Source: Litoditis marina
Taxonomy: Eukaryota > Nematoda > Chromadorea > Rhabditida > Rhabditidae
DNA length: 64,000 nt
Assembly (NCBI GenBank): GCA_964036275.1
Contig: OZ038439.1
Span: 5,289,912-5,353,911 of the forward strand
Direction: 5' to 3'
Below the pieces are notes generated by a model that had not been told where the DNA came from, ran no database searches, and saw nothing but the letters and a program-made list of their open reading frames with translations. Position 1 is the stretch's first letter, and the number at the start of each line of letters is the position of its first letter. Both the position numbers and the translations under genes were made by a program. Shown here one piece after another: positions 1-12,787 of the stretch.

Positions 1-1715
1 ATCTCCACTACAACTGAAATGACATCATCCCTAGAACCAACTTAGCCCTATATGATGTTTTGGAAACAAAACTGGTATATTTGAAATCTCCGTATTCTAA
101 TTAGTCAGAAACACTATCATTTGTTGTAATATGATCAAACATCTCCTAATTAATGAATCTCCACTACAACTGAAATGACATCATCCCTAAAACCAACTTA
201 GCCCTATATGATGTTTTGGAAACAAAACTGGTATATTTAAAATCTCCGTATTCTAATTAGTCAGAACCACTATCATTTGTTGTAATATGATCAAACATCT
301 CCGAATTAATAAATCTCCACTACAACTGAAATGACATCATCCCTAAAACTAACTTAGCCCTATATGATGTTTTGGAAACAAAACTGGTATATTTTAAATC
401 TCCGTATTCCAATTAGTCAGAAACACTATCATTTGTTGTAAAATGATTAAACATCTCCGAATTAATAATTCCCTACACAACTGAAATGACATCATCCCTA
501 AAACCAACTTAGCCCTATATGATGTTTTGGAAACAAAACTGGTATATTTGAAATCTCCGTATTCTAATTAGTCAGAACCACTATCACTTGTTGTAATATG
601 ATCAAACATCTCCGAATTAATAAATCTCCACTACAACTGAAATGACATCATCCCTAAAACTAACTTAGCCCTATATGATGTTCTGGAAACAAAACTGGTA
701 TATTTGAAATCTCCGTATTCTAATTAGTCAGAACCACTATCATTTGTTGTAATATGATCAAACATCTCCGAATTAATAAATCTCCACCACAACTGAAATG
801 ACATCATCCCTAAAACCAACTTAGCCCTATATGATGTTTTGGAAACAAAACTGCTATATTTGAAATCTCCGTATTCTAATTAGTCAGAAACACTATCATT
901 TGTTGTAATATGATTAAACATCTCCGAATTAATAAATCTCCACTACAACTGAAATGACATCATCCCTAGAACCAACTTAGCCCTATATGATGTTTTGGAA
1001 ACAAAACTGCTATATTTGAAATCTCCGTATTCTAATTAGTCAGAACCACTATCACTTGTTGTAATATGATCAAACATCTCCGAATTAATAAATCTCCACT
1101 ACAACTGAAATGACATCATCCCTAAAACTAACTTAGCCCTATATGATGTTTTGGAAACAAAACTGCTATATTTGAAATCTCCGTATTCTAATTAGTCAGA
1201 ACCACTATCACTTGTTGTAATATGATCAAACATCTCCGAATTAATAAATCTCCACTACAACTGAAATGACATCATCCCTAAAACTAACTTAGCCCTATAT
1301 GATGTTCTGGAAACAAAACTGGTATATTTGAAATCTCCGTATTCTAATTAGTCAGAACCACTATCATTTGTTGTAATATGATCAAACATCTCCGAATTAA
1401 TAAATCTCCACCACAACAGAAATGACATCATCCCTAAAACCAACTTAGCCCTATATGATGTTTTGGAAACAAAACTGGTATATTTGAAATCTCCGTATTC
1501 TAATTAGTCAGAAACACTATCATTTGTTGTAATATGATCAAACATCTCCTAATTAATAAATCTCCACTACAACTGAAATGACATCATCCCTAAAACCAAC
1601 TTAGCCCTATATGATGTTTTGGAGACAAAACTGGTATATTTGAAATCGCCGTATTCTAACTAGTCAGAAACACTATCATTTGTTGTAATATGATCAAACA
1701 TCTCCGAATTAATAA
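1..1715 (+). repeat. Higher-order unit A, copy 1 (11 monomers)
   Basis: Eleven monomers whose ordered variants recur at 2184-3898. Markers in order are: CTAGAACC with a TAATGA end (monomer 1); TTTAAAATC with AACCAC (157); ATTTTAAATC with TATTCCAATT and GTAAAATG (313); a 155-bp monomer starting TTCCCTACAC (469); CTAACTT with GTTCTGG (624); CCACCAC with CTGCTAT (780); CTAGAACC with CTGCTAT (936); CTGCTAT with CACTTG (1092); GTTCTGG (1248); CCACCAC (1404); and GGAGAC with TCGCC and CTAACTAG (1560). The repeat period to copy 2 is 2183 bp, i.e. 14 monomers minus one base. I saw only a few differences, such as ACAGAAATG versus ACTGAAATG in the monomer at 1404. Confidence 0.9.
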
Positions 1716-2183
1716 ATCTCCACTACAACTGAAATGACATCATCCCTAAAACTAACTTAGCCCTATATGATGTTTTGGAAACAAAACTGGTATATTTAAA
1801 ATCTCCGTATTCTAATTAGTCAGAAACACTATCATTTGTTGTGATATGATTAAACATCTCCGAATTAATAAATCTCCACTACAACTGAAATGACATCATC
1901 CCTAGAACCAACTTAGCCCTATATGATGTTTTGGAAACAAAACTGGTATATTTGAAATCTCCGTATTCTAATTAGTCAGAAACACTATCATTTGTTGTAA
2001 TATGATTAAACATCTCCGAATTAATAAATCTCCACTACAACTGAAATGACATCATCCCTAGAACCAACTTAGCCCTATATGATGTTTTGGAAACAAAACT
2101 GGTATATTTGAAATCTCCGTATTCTAATTAGTCAGAAACACTATCATTTGTTGTAATATGATTAAACATCTCCGAATTAATAA

Positions 2184-3898
2184 ATCTCCACTACAACTGA
2201 AATGACATCATCCCTAGAACCAACTTAGCCCTATATGATGTTTTGGAAACAAAACTGGTATATTTGAAATCTCCGTATTCTAATTAGTCAGAAACACTAT
2301 CATTTGTTGTAATATGATCAAACATCTCCTAATTAATGAATCTCCACTACAACTGAAATGACATCATCCCTAAAACCAACTTAGCCCTATATGATGTTTT
2401 GGAAACAAAACTGGTATATTTAAAATCTCCGTATTCTAATTAGTCAGAACCACTATCATTTGTTGTAATATGATCAAACATCTCCGAATTAATAAATCTC
2501 CACTACAACTGAAATGACATCATCCCTAAAACTAACTTAGCCCTATATGATGTTTTGGAAACAAAACTGGTATATTTTAAATCTCCGTATTCCAATTAGT
2601 CAGAAACACTATCATTTGTTGTAAAATGATTAAACATCTCCGAATTAATAATTCCCTACACAACTGAAATGACATCATCCCTAAAACCAACTTAGCCCTA
2701 TATGATGTTTTGGAAACAAAACTGGTATATTTGAAATCTCCGTATTCTAATTAGTCAGAACCACTATCACTTGTTGTAATATGATCAAACATCTCCGAAT
2801 TAATAAATCTCCACTACAACTGAAATGACATCATCCCTAAAACTAACTTAGCCCTATATGATGTTCTGGAAACAAAACTGGTATATTTGAAATCTCCGTA
2901 TTCTAATTAGTCAGAACCACTATCATTTGTTGTAATATGATCAAACATCTCCGAATTAATAAATCTCCACCACAACTGAAATGACATCATCCCTAAAACC
3001 AACTTAGCCCTATATGATGTTTTGGAAACAAAACTGCTATATTTGAAATCTCCGTATTCTAATTAGTCAGAAACACTATCATTTGTTGTAATATGATTAA
3101 ACATCTCCGAATTAATAAATCTCCACTACAACTGAAATGACATCATCCCTAGAACCAACTTAGCCCTATATGATGTTTTGGAAACAAAACTGCTATATTT
3201 GAAATCTCCGTATTCTAATTAGTCAGAACCACTATCACTTGTTGTAATATGATCAAACATCTCCGAATTAATAAATCTCCACTACAACTGAAATGACATC
3301 ATCCCTAAAACTAACTTAGCCCTATATGATGTTTTGGAAACAAAACTGCTATATTTGAAATCTCCGTATTCTAATTAGTCAGAACCACTATCACTTGTTG
3401 TAATATGATCAAACATCTCCGAATTAATAAATCTCCACTACAACTGAAATGACATCATCCCTAAAACTAACTTAGCCCTATATGATGTTCTGGAAACAAA
3501 ACTGGTATATTTGAAATCTCCGTATTCTAATTAGTCAGAACCACTATCATTTGTTGTAATATGATCAAACATCTCCGAATTAATAAATCTCCACCACAAC
3601 TGAAATGACATCATCCCTAAAACCAACTTAGCCCTATATGATGTTTTGGAAACAAAACTGGTATATTTGAAATCTCCGTATTCTAATTAGTCAGAAACAC
3701 TATCATTTGTTGTAATATGATCAAACATCTCCTAATTAATAAATCTCCACTACAACTGAAATGACATCATCCCTAAAACCAACTTAGCCCTATATGATGT
3801 TTTGGAGACAAAACTGGTATATTTGAAATCGCCGTATTCTAACTAGTCAGAAACACTATCATTTGTTGTAATATGATCAAACATCTCCTAATTAATAA
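2184..3898 (+). repeat. Higher-order unit A, copy 2 (11 monomers)
   Basis: Repeats 1-1715 in order, including rare shared markers: the TAATGA monomer end before 2340, GTAAAATG near 2620, the 155-bp TTCCCTACAC monomer at 2652, and CCACCAC starts at 2963 and 3587. The shared rare one-base deletion shows common descent by duplication rather than independent mutation. The three monomers between the copies (1716-2183) do not belong to the shared block. The match ends after 3898, where TATCCGG with GTTAGAAAC monomers begin. Confidence 0.9.
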
Positions 3899-4210
3899 AT
3901 CTCCACTACAACTGAAATGACATCATCCCTAAAACCAACTTAGCCCTATATGATGTTTTGGAAACAAAACTGGTATATTTGAAATATCCGGATTCTAATT
4001 AGTTAGAAACACTATCATTTGTTGTAATATGATCAAACATCTCCTAATTAATAAATCTCCACTACAACTGAAATGACATCATCCCTAAAACCAACTTAGC
4101 CCTATATGATGTTTTGGAAACAAAACTGGTATATTTGAAATCGCCGTATTCTAATTAGTCAGAAACACTATCTTTTGTTGTAATATGATTAAACATCTCC
4201 GAATTAATAA

Positions 4211-4990
4211 ATCTCCACTACAACTGAAATGACATCATCCCTAAAACCAACTTAGCCCTATATGATGTTTTGGAGACAAAACTGGTATATTTGAAATCTC
4301 CGTATTCTAATTAGTCAGAAACACTATCATTTGTTGTAATATGATTGAACATCTCCGAATTAATAAATCTCCACTACAACTGAAATGACATCATCCCTAA
4401 AACCAACTTAGCCCTATATGATGTTTTGGAAACAAAACTGGTATATTTGAAATCGCCGTATTCTAATTAGTCAGAAACACTATCATTTGTTGTAATATGA
4501 TTAAACATCTCCGAATTAATAAATCTCCACTACAACTGAAATGACATCATCCCTAAAACCAACTTAGCCCTATATGATGTTTTGGAAACAAAACTGGTAT
4601 ATTTGAAATCGCCGTATTCTAACTAGTCAGAAACACTATCATTTGTTGTAATATGATTAAACATCTACGAATTAATAAATCTCCACTACAACTGAAATGA
4701 CATCATCCCTAAAACCAACTTAGCCCTATATGATGTTTTGGAGACAAAACTGGTATATTTGAAATCTCCGTATTCTAATTAGTCAGAAACACTATCATTT
4801 GTTGTAATATGATTAAACATCTCCGAATTAATAAATCTCCACTACAACTGAAATGACATCATCCCTAAAACCAACTTAGCCCTATATGATGTTTTGGAAA
4901 CAAAACTGGTATATTTGAAATCGCCGTATTCTAATTAGTCAGAAACACTATCATTTGTTGTAATATGATTGAACATCTCCGAATTAATAA
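4211..4990 (+). repeat. Island of right-hand-type monomers
   Basis: Five monomers (4211, 4367, 4523, 4679, 4835) that look like the 18-49 kb part of the array rather than their neighbours. In order they are: GGAGAC/TCTCC, GGAAAC/TCGCC, GGAAAC/TCGCC with CTAACTAG and the rare CATCTACGAATT, GGAGAC/TCTCC, and GGAAAC/TCGCC with ATTGAAC. The same order, including the rare CTACGA followed two monomers later by ATTGAAC, occurs at 44145-44924. Neighbours on both sides carry the TATCCGG/GTTAGAAAC or unit-A markers. The simplest reading is transfer of a block between array parts about 39.9 kb apart (256 monomers minus two bases). The first monomer differs at ATTGAAC, so the copy is not perfect. Confidence 0.75.
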
Positions 4991-5458
4991 ATCTCCACTA
5001 CAACTGAAATGACATCATCCCTAAAACCAACTTAGCCCTATATGATGTTTTGGAAACAAAACTGGTATATTTGAAATATCCGGATTCTAATTAGTTAGAA
5101 ACACTATCATTTGTTGTAATATGATCAAACATCTCCTAATTAATAAATCTCCACTACAACTGAAATGACATCATCCCTAAAACCAACTTAGCCCTATATG
5201 ATGTTTTGGAAACAAAACTGCTATATTTGAAATCTCCGTATTCTAATTAGTCAGAACCACTATCATTTGTTGTAATATGATTAAACATCTCCGAATTAAT
5301 AAATCTCCACTACAACTGAAATGACATCATCCATAAAACCAACTTAGCCCTATATGATGTTTTGGAAACAAAACTGGTATATTTGAAATCTCCGTATTCT
5401 AATTAGTCAGAAACACTATCATTTGTTGTAATATGATCAAACATCTCCGAATTAATAA

Positions 5459-6239
5459 ATCCCTCCACTACAACTGAAATGACATCATCCATAAAACCAA
5501 CTTAGCCCTATATGATGTTTCGGAAACAAAACTGGTATATTTGAAACCGCCGTATTTTAATTAGTCAGAAACACTGTCATCTGTCATATGATCAAACATA
5601 TCCGAATAAATAATTCCCTACACTACAACTGAAATGACATCATCCATAAAACCAACTTAGCCTATATGATGTTTTGGAAACAAAACTGGTATATTTGAAA
5701 TCGCCGTATTCTAATTAGTCAGAAACACTTGAATTTGTTGTAATATGATCAAACATCTCCGAATTAATACTCCACTACAACTGAAATGACATCATCCCTA
5801 AAACCAACTTAGCCCTATATGATGTTTTGGAAACAAAACTGGTTAATTTGAAATCTCCGTATTCTAATTAGTCAGAAACACTGTTATTTGTTCTAATATG
5901 ATCAAACATCTCCGAATTAATAATTCCCTACACTACAACTGAAATGACATCATCCATAAAACCAACTTAGCCCTATATGATGTTTTGGAAACAAAACTGG
6001 TATATTTGAAATCTCCGTATTCTAACTAGTCAGAAACACCATCATTTGTTGTAATATGATCAAACATCTCCGAATTAATAAATCCCTCCGCTTCAACTGA
6101 AATGACATCATCCATAAAACCAACTTAGCCCTATATGATGTTTCGGAAACAAAACTGGTATATTTGAAATCGCCGTATTTTAATTAGTCAGAAACACTAT
6201 CATTTGTTGTGATATGATCAAACATCTCCGAATTAATAA
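5459..6239 (+). repeat. Degenerate, indel-rich satellite segment
   Basis: Five monomers with far more change than elsewhere. Junctions read AATCCCTCC (5459 and near 6083), AATTCCCTACACTAC (near 5614 and 5925) or TAATACTCC (near 5769). There is a three-base loss in CTGTCATATG (near 5582), a one-base loss in TTAGCCTATATG (near 5660), and substitutions such as GAAACCGCC, TATTTTAATT and TTGTTCTAATATG. CATCCATAAAACC is shared by several of them. These monomers probably escaped homogenisation and are older. They separate the copies of higher-order unit A on the left (up to 3898) from the shortened copy at 6240. No gene or inserted element is visible inside. Confidence 0.85.
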
Positions 6240-7642
6240 ATCTCCACTACAACTGAAATGACATCATCCCTAGAACCAACTTAGCCCTATATGATGTTTT
6301 GGAAACAAAACTGGTATATTTGAAATCTCCGTATTCTAATTAGTCAGAAACACTATCATTTGTTGTAATATGATTAAACATCTCCGAATTAATAAATCTC
6401 CACTACAACTGAAATGACATCATCCCTAGAACCAACTTAGCCCTATATGATGTTTTGGAAACAAAACTGGTATATTTGAAATCTCCGTATTCTAATTAGT
6501 CAGAAACACTATCATTTGTTGTAATATGATCAAACATCTCCTAATTAATAAATCTCCACTACAACTGAAATGACATCATCCCTAAAACCAACTTAGCCCT
6601 ATATGATGTTTTGGAAACAAAACTGGTATATTTAAAATCTCCGTCTTCTAATTAGTCAGAACCACTATCATTTGTTGTAATATGATCAAACATCTCCGAA
6701 TTAATAAATCTCCACTACAACTGAAATGACATCATCCCTAAAACTAACTTAGCCCTATATGATGTTTTGGAAACAAAACTGGTATATTTGAAATCTCCGT
6801 ATTCCAATTAGTCAGAAACACTATCATTTGTTGTAAAATGATTAAACATCTCCGAATTAATAATTCCCTACACAACTGAAATGACATCATCCCTAAAACC
6901 AACTTAGCCCTATATGATGTTTTGGAAACAAAACTGGTATATTTGAAATCTCCGTATTCTAATTAGTCAGAACCACTATCACTTGTTGTAATATGATCAA
7001 ACATCTCCGAATTAATAAATCTCCACTACAACTGAAATGACATCATCCCTAAAACTAACTTAGCCCTATATGATGTTCTGGAAACAAAACTGGTATATTT
7101 GAAATCTCCGTATTCTAATTAGTCAGAACCACTATCATTTGTTGTAATATGATCAAACATCTCCGAATTAATAAATCTCCACCACAACTGAAATGACATC
7201 ATCCCTAAAACCAACTTAGCCCTATATGATGTTTTGGAAACAAAACTGGTATATTTGAAATCTCCGTATTCTAATTAGTCAGAAACACTATCATTTGTTG
7301 TAATATGATCAAACATCTCCTAATTAATAAATCTCCACTACAACTGAAATGACATCATCCCTAAAACCAACTTAGCCCTATATGATGTTTTGGAGACAAA
7401 ACTGGTATATTTGAAATCGCCGTATTCTAACTAGTCAGAAACACTATCATTTGTTGTAATATGATCAAACATCTCCTAATTAATAAATCTCCACTACAAC
7501 TGAAATGACATCATCCCTAAAACCAACTTAGCCCTATATGATGTTTTGGAAACAAAACTGGTATATTTGAAATATCCGGATTCTAATTAGTTAGAAACAC
7601 TATCATTTGTTGTAATATGATCAAACATCTCCTAATTAATAA
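6240..7642 (+). repeat. Higher-order unit A, shortened copy 3
   Basis: Nine monomers that follow the order of 2028-2962 and then jump to the order of 3587-4054. Shared rare markers are the two CTAGAACC monomers (6240, 6396), TTTAAAATC (6552), TATTCCAATT with GTAAAATG (6708), the 155-bp TTCCCTACAC monomer (6864), GTTCTGG (7019) and CCACCAC (7175). GGAGAC with TCGCC and CTAACTAG follows (7331), then TATCCGG with GTTAGAAAC (7487). Four monomers (624 bp, equivalent to 2963-3586) are missing between two CCACCAC monomers. This is what one unequal exchange between those two similar monomers would leave. A unique CCGTCTTC variant near 6643 shows later change. Confidence 0.85.
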
Positions 7643-7798
7643 ATCTCCACTACAACTGAAATGACATCATCCCTAAAACCAACTTAGCCCTATATGATGT
7701 TTTGGAAACAAAACTGCTATATTCGAAATCTCCGTATTCTAATTAGTCAGAACCACTATCATTTGTTGTAATATGATCAAACATCTCCGAATTAATAA

Positions 7799-9201
7799 AT
7801 CTCCACTACAACTGAAATGACATCATCCCTAAAACCAACTTAGCCCTATATGATGTTTTGGAAACAAAACTGCTATATTTGAAATCTCGGTATTCTAATT
7901 AGTCAGAACCACTATCATTTGTTGTATATGATCAAACATCTCCGAATTAATAAATCTCCACTACAACTGAAATGACATCATCCCTAGAACCAACTTACCC
8001 CTATATGATGTTCTGGAAACAAAACTGGTACATCTGAAATCTCCGTATTCTAATTAGTCAGAACCACTATCATTTGTTGTAATATGATCAAGCATCTCCT
8101 AATTAATAAATCTCCACTACAACTGAAATGACATCATCCCTAAAACCAACTTAGCCCTATATGATGTTTTGGAAACAAAACTGCTATATTTGAAATATCC
8201 GGATTCTAATTAGTCAGAACCACTATCATTTGTTGTAATATGATCAAACATCTCCGAATTAATAAATCTCCACTACAACTGAAATGACATCATCCCTAAA
8301 ACTAACTTAGCCCTATATGATGTTCTGGAAACAAAACTGGTACATCTGAAATCTCCGTATTCTAATTAGTCAGAACCACTATCATTTGTTGTAATATGAT
8401 CAAGCATCTCCTAATTAATAAATCTCCACTACAACTGAAATGACATCATCCCTAAAACCAACTTAGCCCTATATGATGTTTTGGAAACAAAACTGCTATA
8501 TTTGAAATATCCGGATTCTAATTAGTCAGAACCACTATCATTTGTTGTAATATGATCAAACATCTCCGAATTAATAAATCTCCACTACAACTGAAATGAC
8601 ATCATCCCTAAAACTAACTTAGCCCTATATGATGTTTTGGAAACAAAACTGGTACATCTGAAATCTCCGTATTCTAATTAGTCAGAACCACTATCATTTG
8701 TTGTAATATGATCAAGCATCTCCTAATTAATAAATCTCCACTACAACTGAAATGACATCATCCCTAAAACTAACTTAGCCCTATATGATGTTCTGGAAAC
8801 AAAACTGGTACATCTGAAATCTCCGTATTCTAATTAGTCAGAACCACTATCATTTGTTGTAATATGATCAAGCATCTCCTAATTAATAAATCTCCACTAC
8901 AACTGAAATGACATCATCCCTAAAACCAACTTAGCCCTATATGATGTTTTGGAAACAAAACTGCTATATTTGAAATATCCGGATTCTAATTAGTCAGAAC
9001 CACTATCATTTGTTGTAATATGATCAAACATCTCCGAATTAATAAATCTCCACTACAACTGAAATGACATCATCCCTAGAACCAACTTACCCCTATATGA
9101 TGTTCTGGAAACAAAACTGGTATATTTGAAATATCCGGATTCTAATTAGTCAGAACCACTATCATTTGTTGTAATATGATCAAACATCTCCGAATTAATA
9201 A
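7799..9201 (+). repeat. 9-monomer duplicated block, copy 1 (1403 bp)
   Basis: Starts with the 155-bp CTCGGTATTC / GTTGTATATG monomer and runs through alternating GTACATCTG and TATCCGG monomers to the CTAGAACC/CTTACCCC monomer at 9046. The same nine-monomer order recurs at 10761-12163, 2962 bp away (19 monomers minus two bases). The block overlaps unit B copy 1, so the two duplications happened at different times. Confidence 0.85.
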
Positions 9202-9668
9202 ATCTCCACTACAACTGAAATGACATCATCCCTAAAACCAACTTAGCCCTATATGATGTTTTGGAAACAAAACTGGTATATTTGAAATATCCGGATTCTA
9301 ATTAGTTAGAAACACTATCATTTGTTGTAATATGATCAAACATCTCCTAATTAATAAATCTCCACTACAACTGAAATGACATCATCCCTAAAACCAACTT
9401 AGCCCTAAATGATGTTTTGGAAACAAAACTGCTATATTCGAAATCTCCGGATTCTAATTAGTCAGAACCACTATCATTTGTTGTACTATGATCAAACATC
9501 TCCGAATTAATAAATCTCCACTACAACTGAAATGACATCATCCCTAAAACCAACTTAGCCCTATATGATGTTTTGGAAACAAAACTGCTATATTTGAAAT
9601 CTCGGTATTCTAATTAGTCAGAACCACTATCATTTGTTGTATATGATCAAACATCTCCGAATTAATAA
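8422..9668 (+). repeat. 8-monomer unit B, copy 1 (1247 bp)
   Basis: Eight monomers (8422, 8578, 8734, 8890, 9046, 9202, 9358, 9514) that are repeated immediately at 9669-10915. Diagnostic markers are CCCTAAATGATG near 9403, CTATATTCG with GTTGTACTATG in the monomer at 9358, and the 155-bp monomer at 9514 with CTCGGTATTC and GTTGTATATG. The distance between equivalent markers is 1247 bp, i.e. eight monomers minus the shared one-base deletion. I saw no difference between the copies in the markers checked. Confidence 0.9.
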
Positions 9669-10915
9669 ATCTCCACTACAACTGAAATGACATCATCCCT
9701 AAAACCAACTTAGCCCTATATGATGTTTTGGAAACAAAACTGCTATATTTGAAATATCCGGATTCTAATTAGTCAGAACCACTATCATTTGTTGTAATAT
9801 GATCAAACATCTCCGAATTAATAAATCTCCACTACAACTGAAATGACATCATCCCTAAAACTAACTTAGCCCTATATGATGTTTTGGAAACAAAACTGGT
9901 ACATCTGAAATCTCCGTATTCTAATTAGTCAGAACCACTATCATTTGTTGTAATATGATCAAGCATCTCCTAATTAATAAATCTCCACTACAACTGAAAT
10001 GACATCATCCCTAAAACTAACTTAGCCCTATATGATGTTCTGGAAACAAAACTGGTACATCTGAAATCTCCGTATTCTAATTAGTCAGAACCACTATCAT
10101 TTGTTGTAATATGATCAAGCATCTCCTAATTAATAAATCTCCACTACAACTGAAATGACATCATCCCTAAAACCAACTTAGCCCTATATGATGTTTTGGA
10201 AACAAAACTGCTATATTTGAAATATCCGGATTCTAATTAGTCAGAACCACTATCATTTGTTGTAATATGATCAAACATCTCCGAATTAATAAATCTCCAC
10301 TACAACTGAAATGACATCATCCCTAGAACCAACTTACCCCTATATGATGTTCTGGAAACAAAACTGGTATATTTGAAATATCCGGATTCTAATTAGTCAG
10401 AACCACTATCATTTGTTGTAATATGATCAAACATCTCCGAATTAATAAATCTCCACTACAACTGAAATGACATCATCCCTAAAACCAACTTAGCCCTATA
10501 TGATGTTTTGGAAACAAAACTGGTATATTTGAAATATCCGGATTCTAATTAGTTAGAAACACTATCATTTGTTGTAATATGATCAAACATCTCCTAATTA
10601 ATAAATCTCCACTACAACTGAAATGACATCATCCCTAAAACCAACTTAGCCCTAAATGATGTTTTGGAAACAAAACTGCTATATTCGAAATCTCCGGATT
10701 CTAATTAGTCAGAACCACTATCATTTGTTGTACTATGATCAAACATCTCCGAATTAATAAATCTCCACTACAACTGAAATGACATCATCCCTAAAACCAA
10801 CTTAGCCCTATATGATGTTTTGGAAACAAAACTGCTATATTTGAAATCTCGGTATTCTAATTAGTCAGAACCACTATCATTTGTTGTATATGATCAAACA
10901 TCTCCGAATTAATAA
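9669..10915 (+). repeat. 8-monomer unit B, copy 2 (1247 bp)
   Basis: Tandem copy of 8422-9668, with CCCTAAATGATG near 10650, GTTGTACTATG near 10732 and the 155-bp GTTGTATATG monomer at 10761. After 10915 the order stops following unit B. It instead follows 7954 onward, showing that overlapping duplications of different length built this area. Confidence 0.9.
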
Positions 10916-12163
10916 ATCTCCACTACAACTGAAATGACATCATCCCTAGAACCAACTTACCCCTATATGATGTTCTGGAAACAAAACTGGTACATCTGAA
11001 ATCTCCGTATTCTAATTAGTCAGAACCACTATCATTTGTTGTAATATGATCAAGCATCTCCTAATTAATAAATCTCCACTACAACTGAAATGACATCATC
11101 CCTAAAACCAACTTAGCCCTATATGATGTTTTGGAAACAAAACTGCTATATTTGAAATATCCGGATTCTAATTAGTCAGAACCACTATCATTTGTTGTAA
11201 TATGATCAAACATCTCCGAATTAATAAATCTCCACTACAACTGAAATGACATCATCCCTAAAACTAACTTAGCCCTATATGATGTTCTGGAAACAAAACT
11301 GGTACATCTGAAATCTCCGTATTCTAATTAGTCAGAACCACTATCATTTGTTGTAATATGATCAAGCATCTCCTAATTAATAAATCTCCACTACAACTGA
11401 AATGACATCATCCCTAAAACCAACTTAGCCCTATATGATGTTTTGGAAACAAAACTGCTATATTTGAAATATCCGGATTCTAATTAGTCAGAACCACTAT
11501 CATTTGTTGTAATATGATCAAACATCTCCGAATTAATAAATCTCCACTACAACTGAAATGACATCATCCCTAAAACTAACTTAGCCCTATATGATGTTTT
11601 GGAAACAAAACTGGTACATCTGAAATCTCCGTATTCTAATTAGTCAGAACCACTATCATTTGTTGTAATATGATCAAGCATCTCCTAATTAATAAATCTC
11701 CACTACAACTGAAATGACATCATCCCTAAAACTAACTTAGCCCTATATGATGTTCTGGAAACAAAACTGGTACATCTGAAATCTCCGTATTCTAATTAGT
11801 CAGAACCACTATCATTTGTTGTAATATGATCAAGCATCTCCTAATTAATAAATCTCCACTACAACTGAAAGGACATCATCCCTAAAACCAACTTAGCCCT
11901 ATATGATGTTTTGGAAACAAAACTGCTATATTTGAAATATCCGGATTCTAATTAGTCAGAACCACTATCATTTGTTGTAATATGATCAAACATCTCCGAA
12001 TTAATAAATCTCCACTACAACTGAAATGACATCATCCCTAGAACCAACTTACCCCTATATGATGTTCTGGAAACAAAACTGGTATATTTGAAATATCCGG
12101 ATTCTAATTAGTCAGAACCACTATCATTTGTTGTAATATGATCAAACATCTCCGAATTAATAA
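10761..12163 (+). repeat. 9-monomer duplicated block, copy 2 (1403 bp)
   Basis: Matches 7799-9201 in monomer order, including the leading 155-bp monomer and the closing CTAGAACC/CTTACCCC/TATCCGG monomer at 12008. One private change is AAAGGACATC (normally AAATGACATC) near 11869. From 12164 the sequence departs: CTAACTT/GTTCTGG/TCTCC here, against the GTTAGAAAC monomer at 9202. Confidence 0.85.
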
Positions 12164-12787
12164 ATCTCCACTACAACTGAAATGACATCATCCCTAAAAC
12201 TAACTTAGCCCTATATGATGTTCTGGAAACAAAACTGGTATATTTGAAATCTCCGTATTCTAATTAGTCAGAACCACTATCATTTGTTGTAATATGATCA
12301 AACATCTCCGAATTAATAAATCTCCACTACAACTGAAATGACATCATCCCTAAAACCAACTTAGCCCTATATGATGTTTTGGAAACAAAACTGCTATATT
12401 TGAAATATACGGATTCTAATTAGTCAGAACCACTATCATTTGTTGTAATATGATCAAACATCTCCGAATTAATAAATCTCCACTACAACTGAAATGACAT
12501 CATCCCTAAAACCAACTTAGCCCTATATGATGTTCTGGAAACAAAACTGGTATATTTGAAATATCCGGATTCTAATTAGTCAGAACCACTATCATTTGTT
12601 GTAATATGATCAAACATCTCCGAATTAATAAATCTCCACTACAACTGAAATGACATCATCCCTAAAACTAACTTAGCCCTATATGATGTTCTGAAAACAA
12701 AACTGGTATATTTGAAATATCCGGATTCTAATTAGTCAGAACCACTATCATTTGTTGTAATATGATCAAGCATCTCCTAATTAATAA

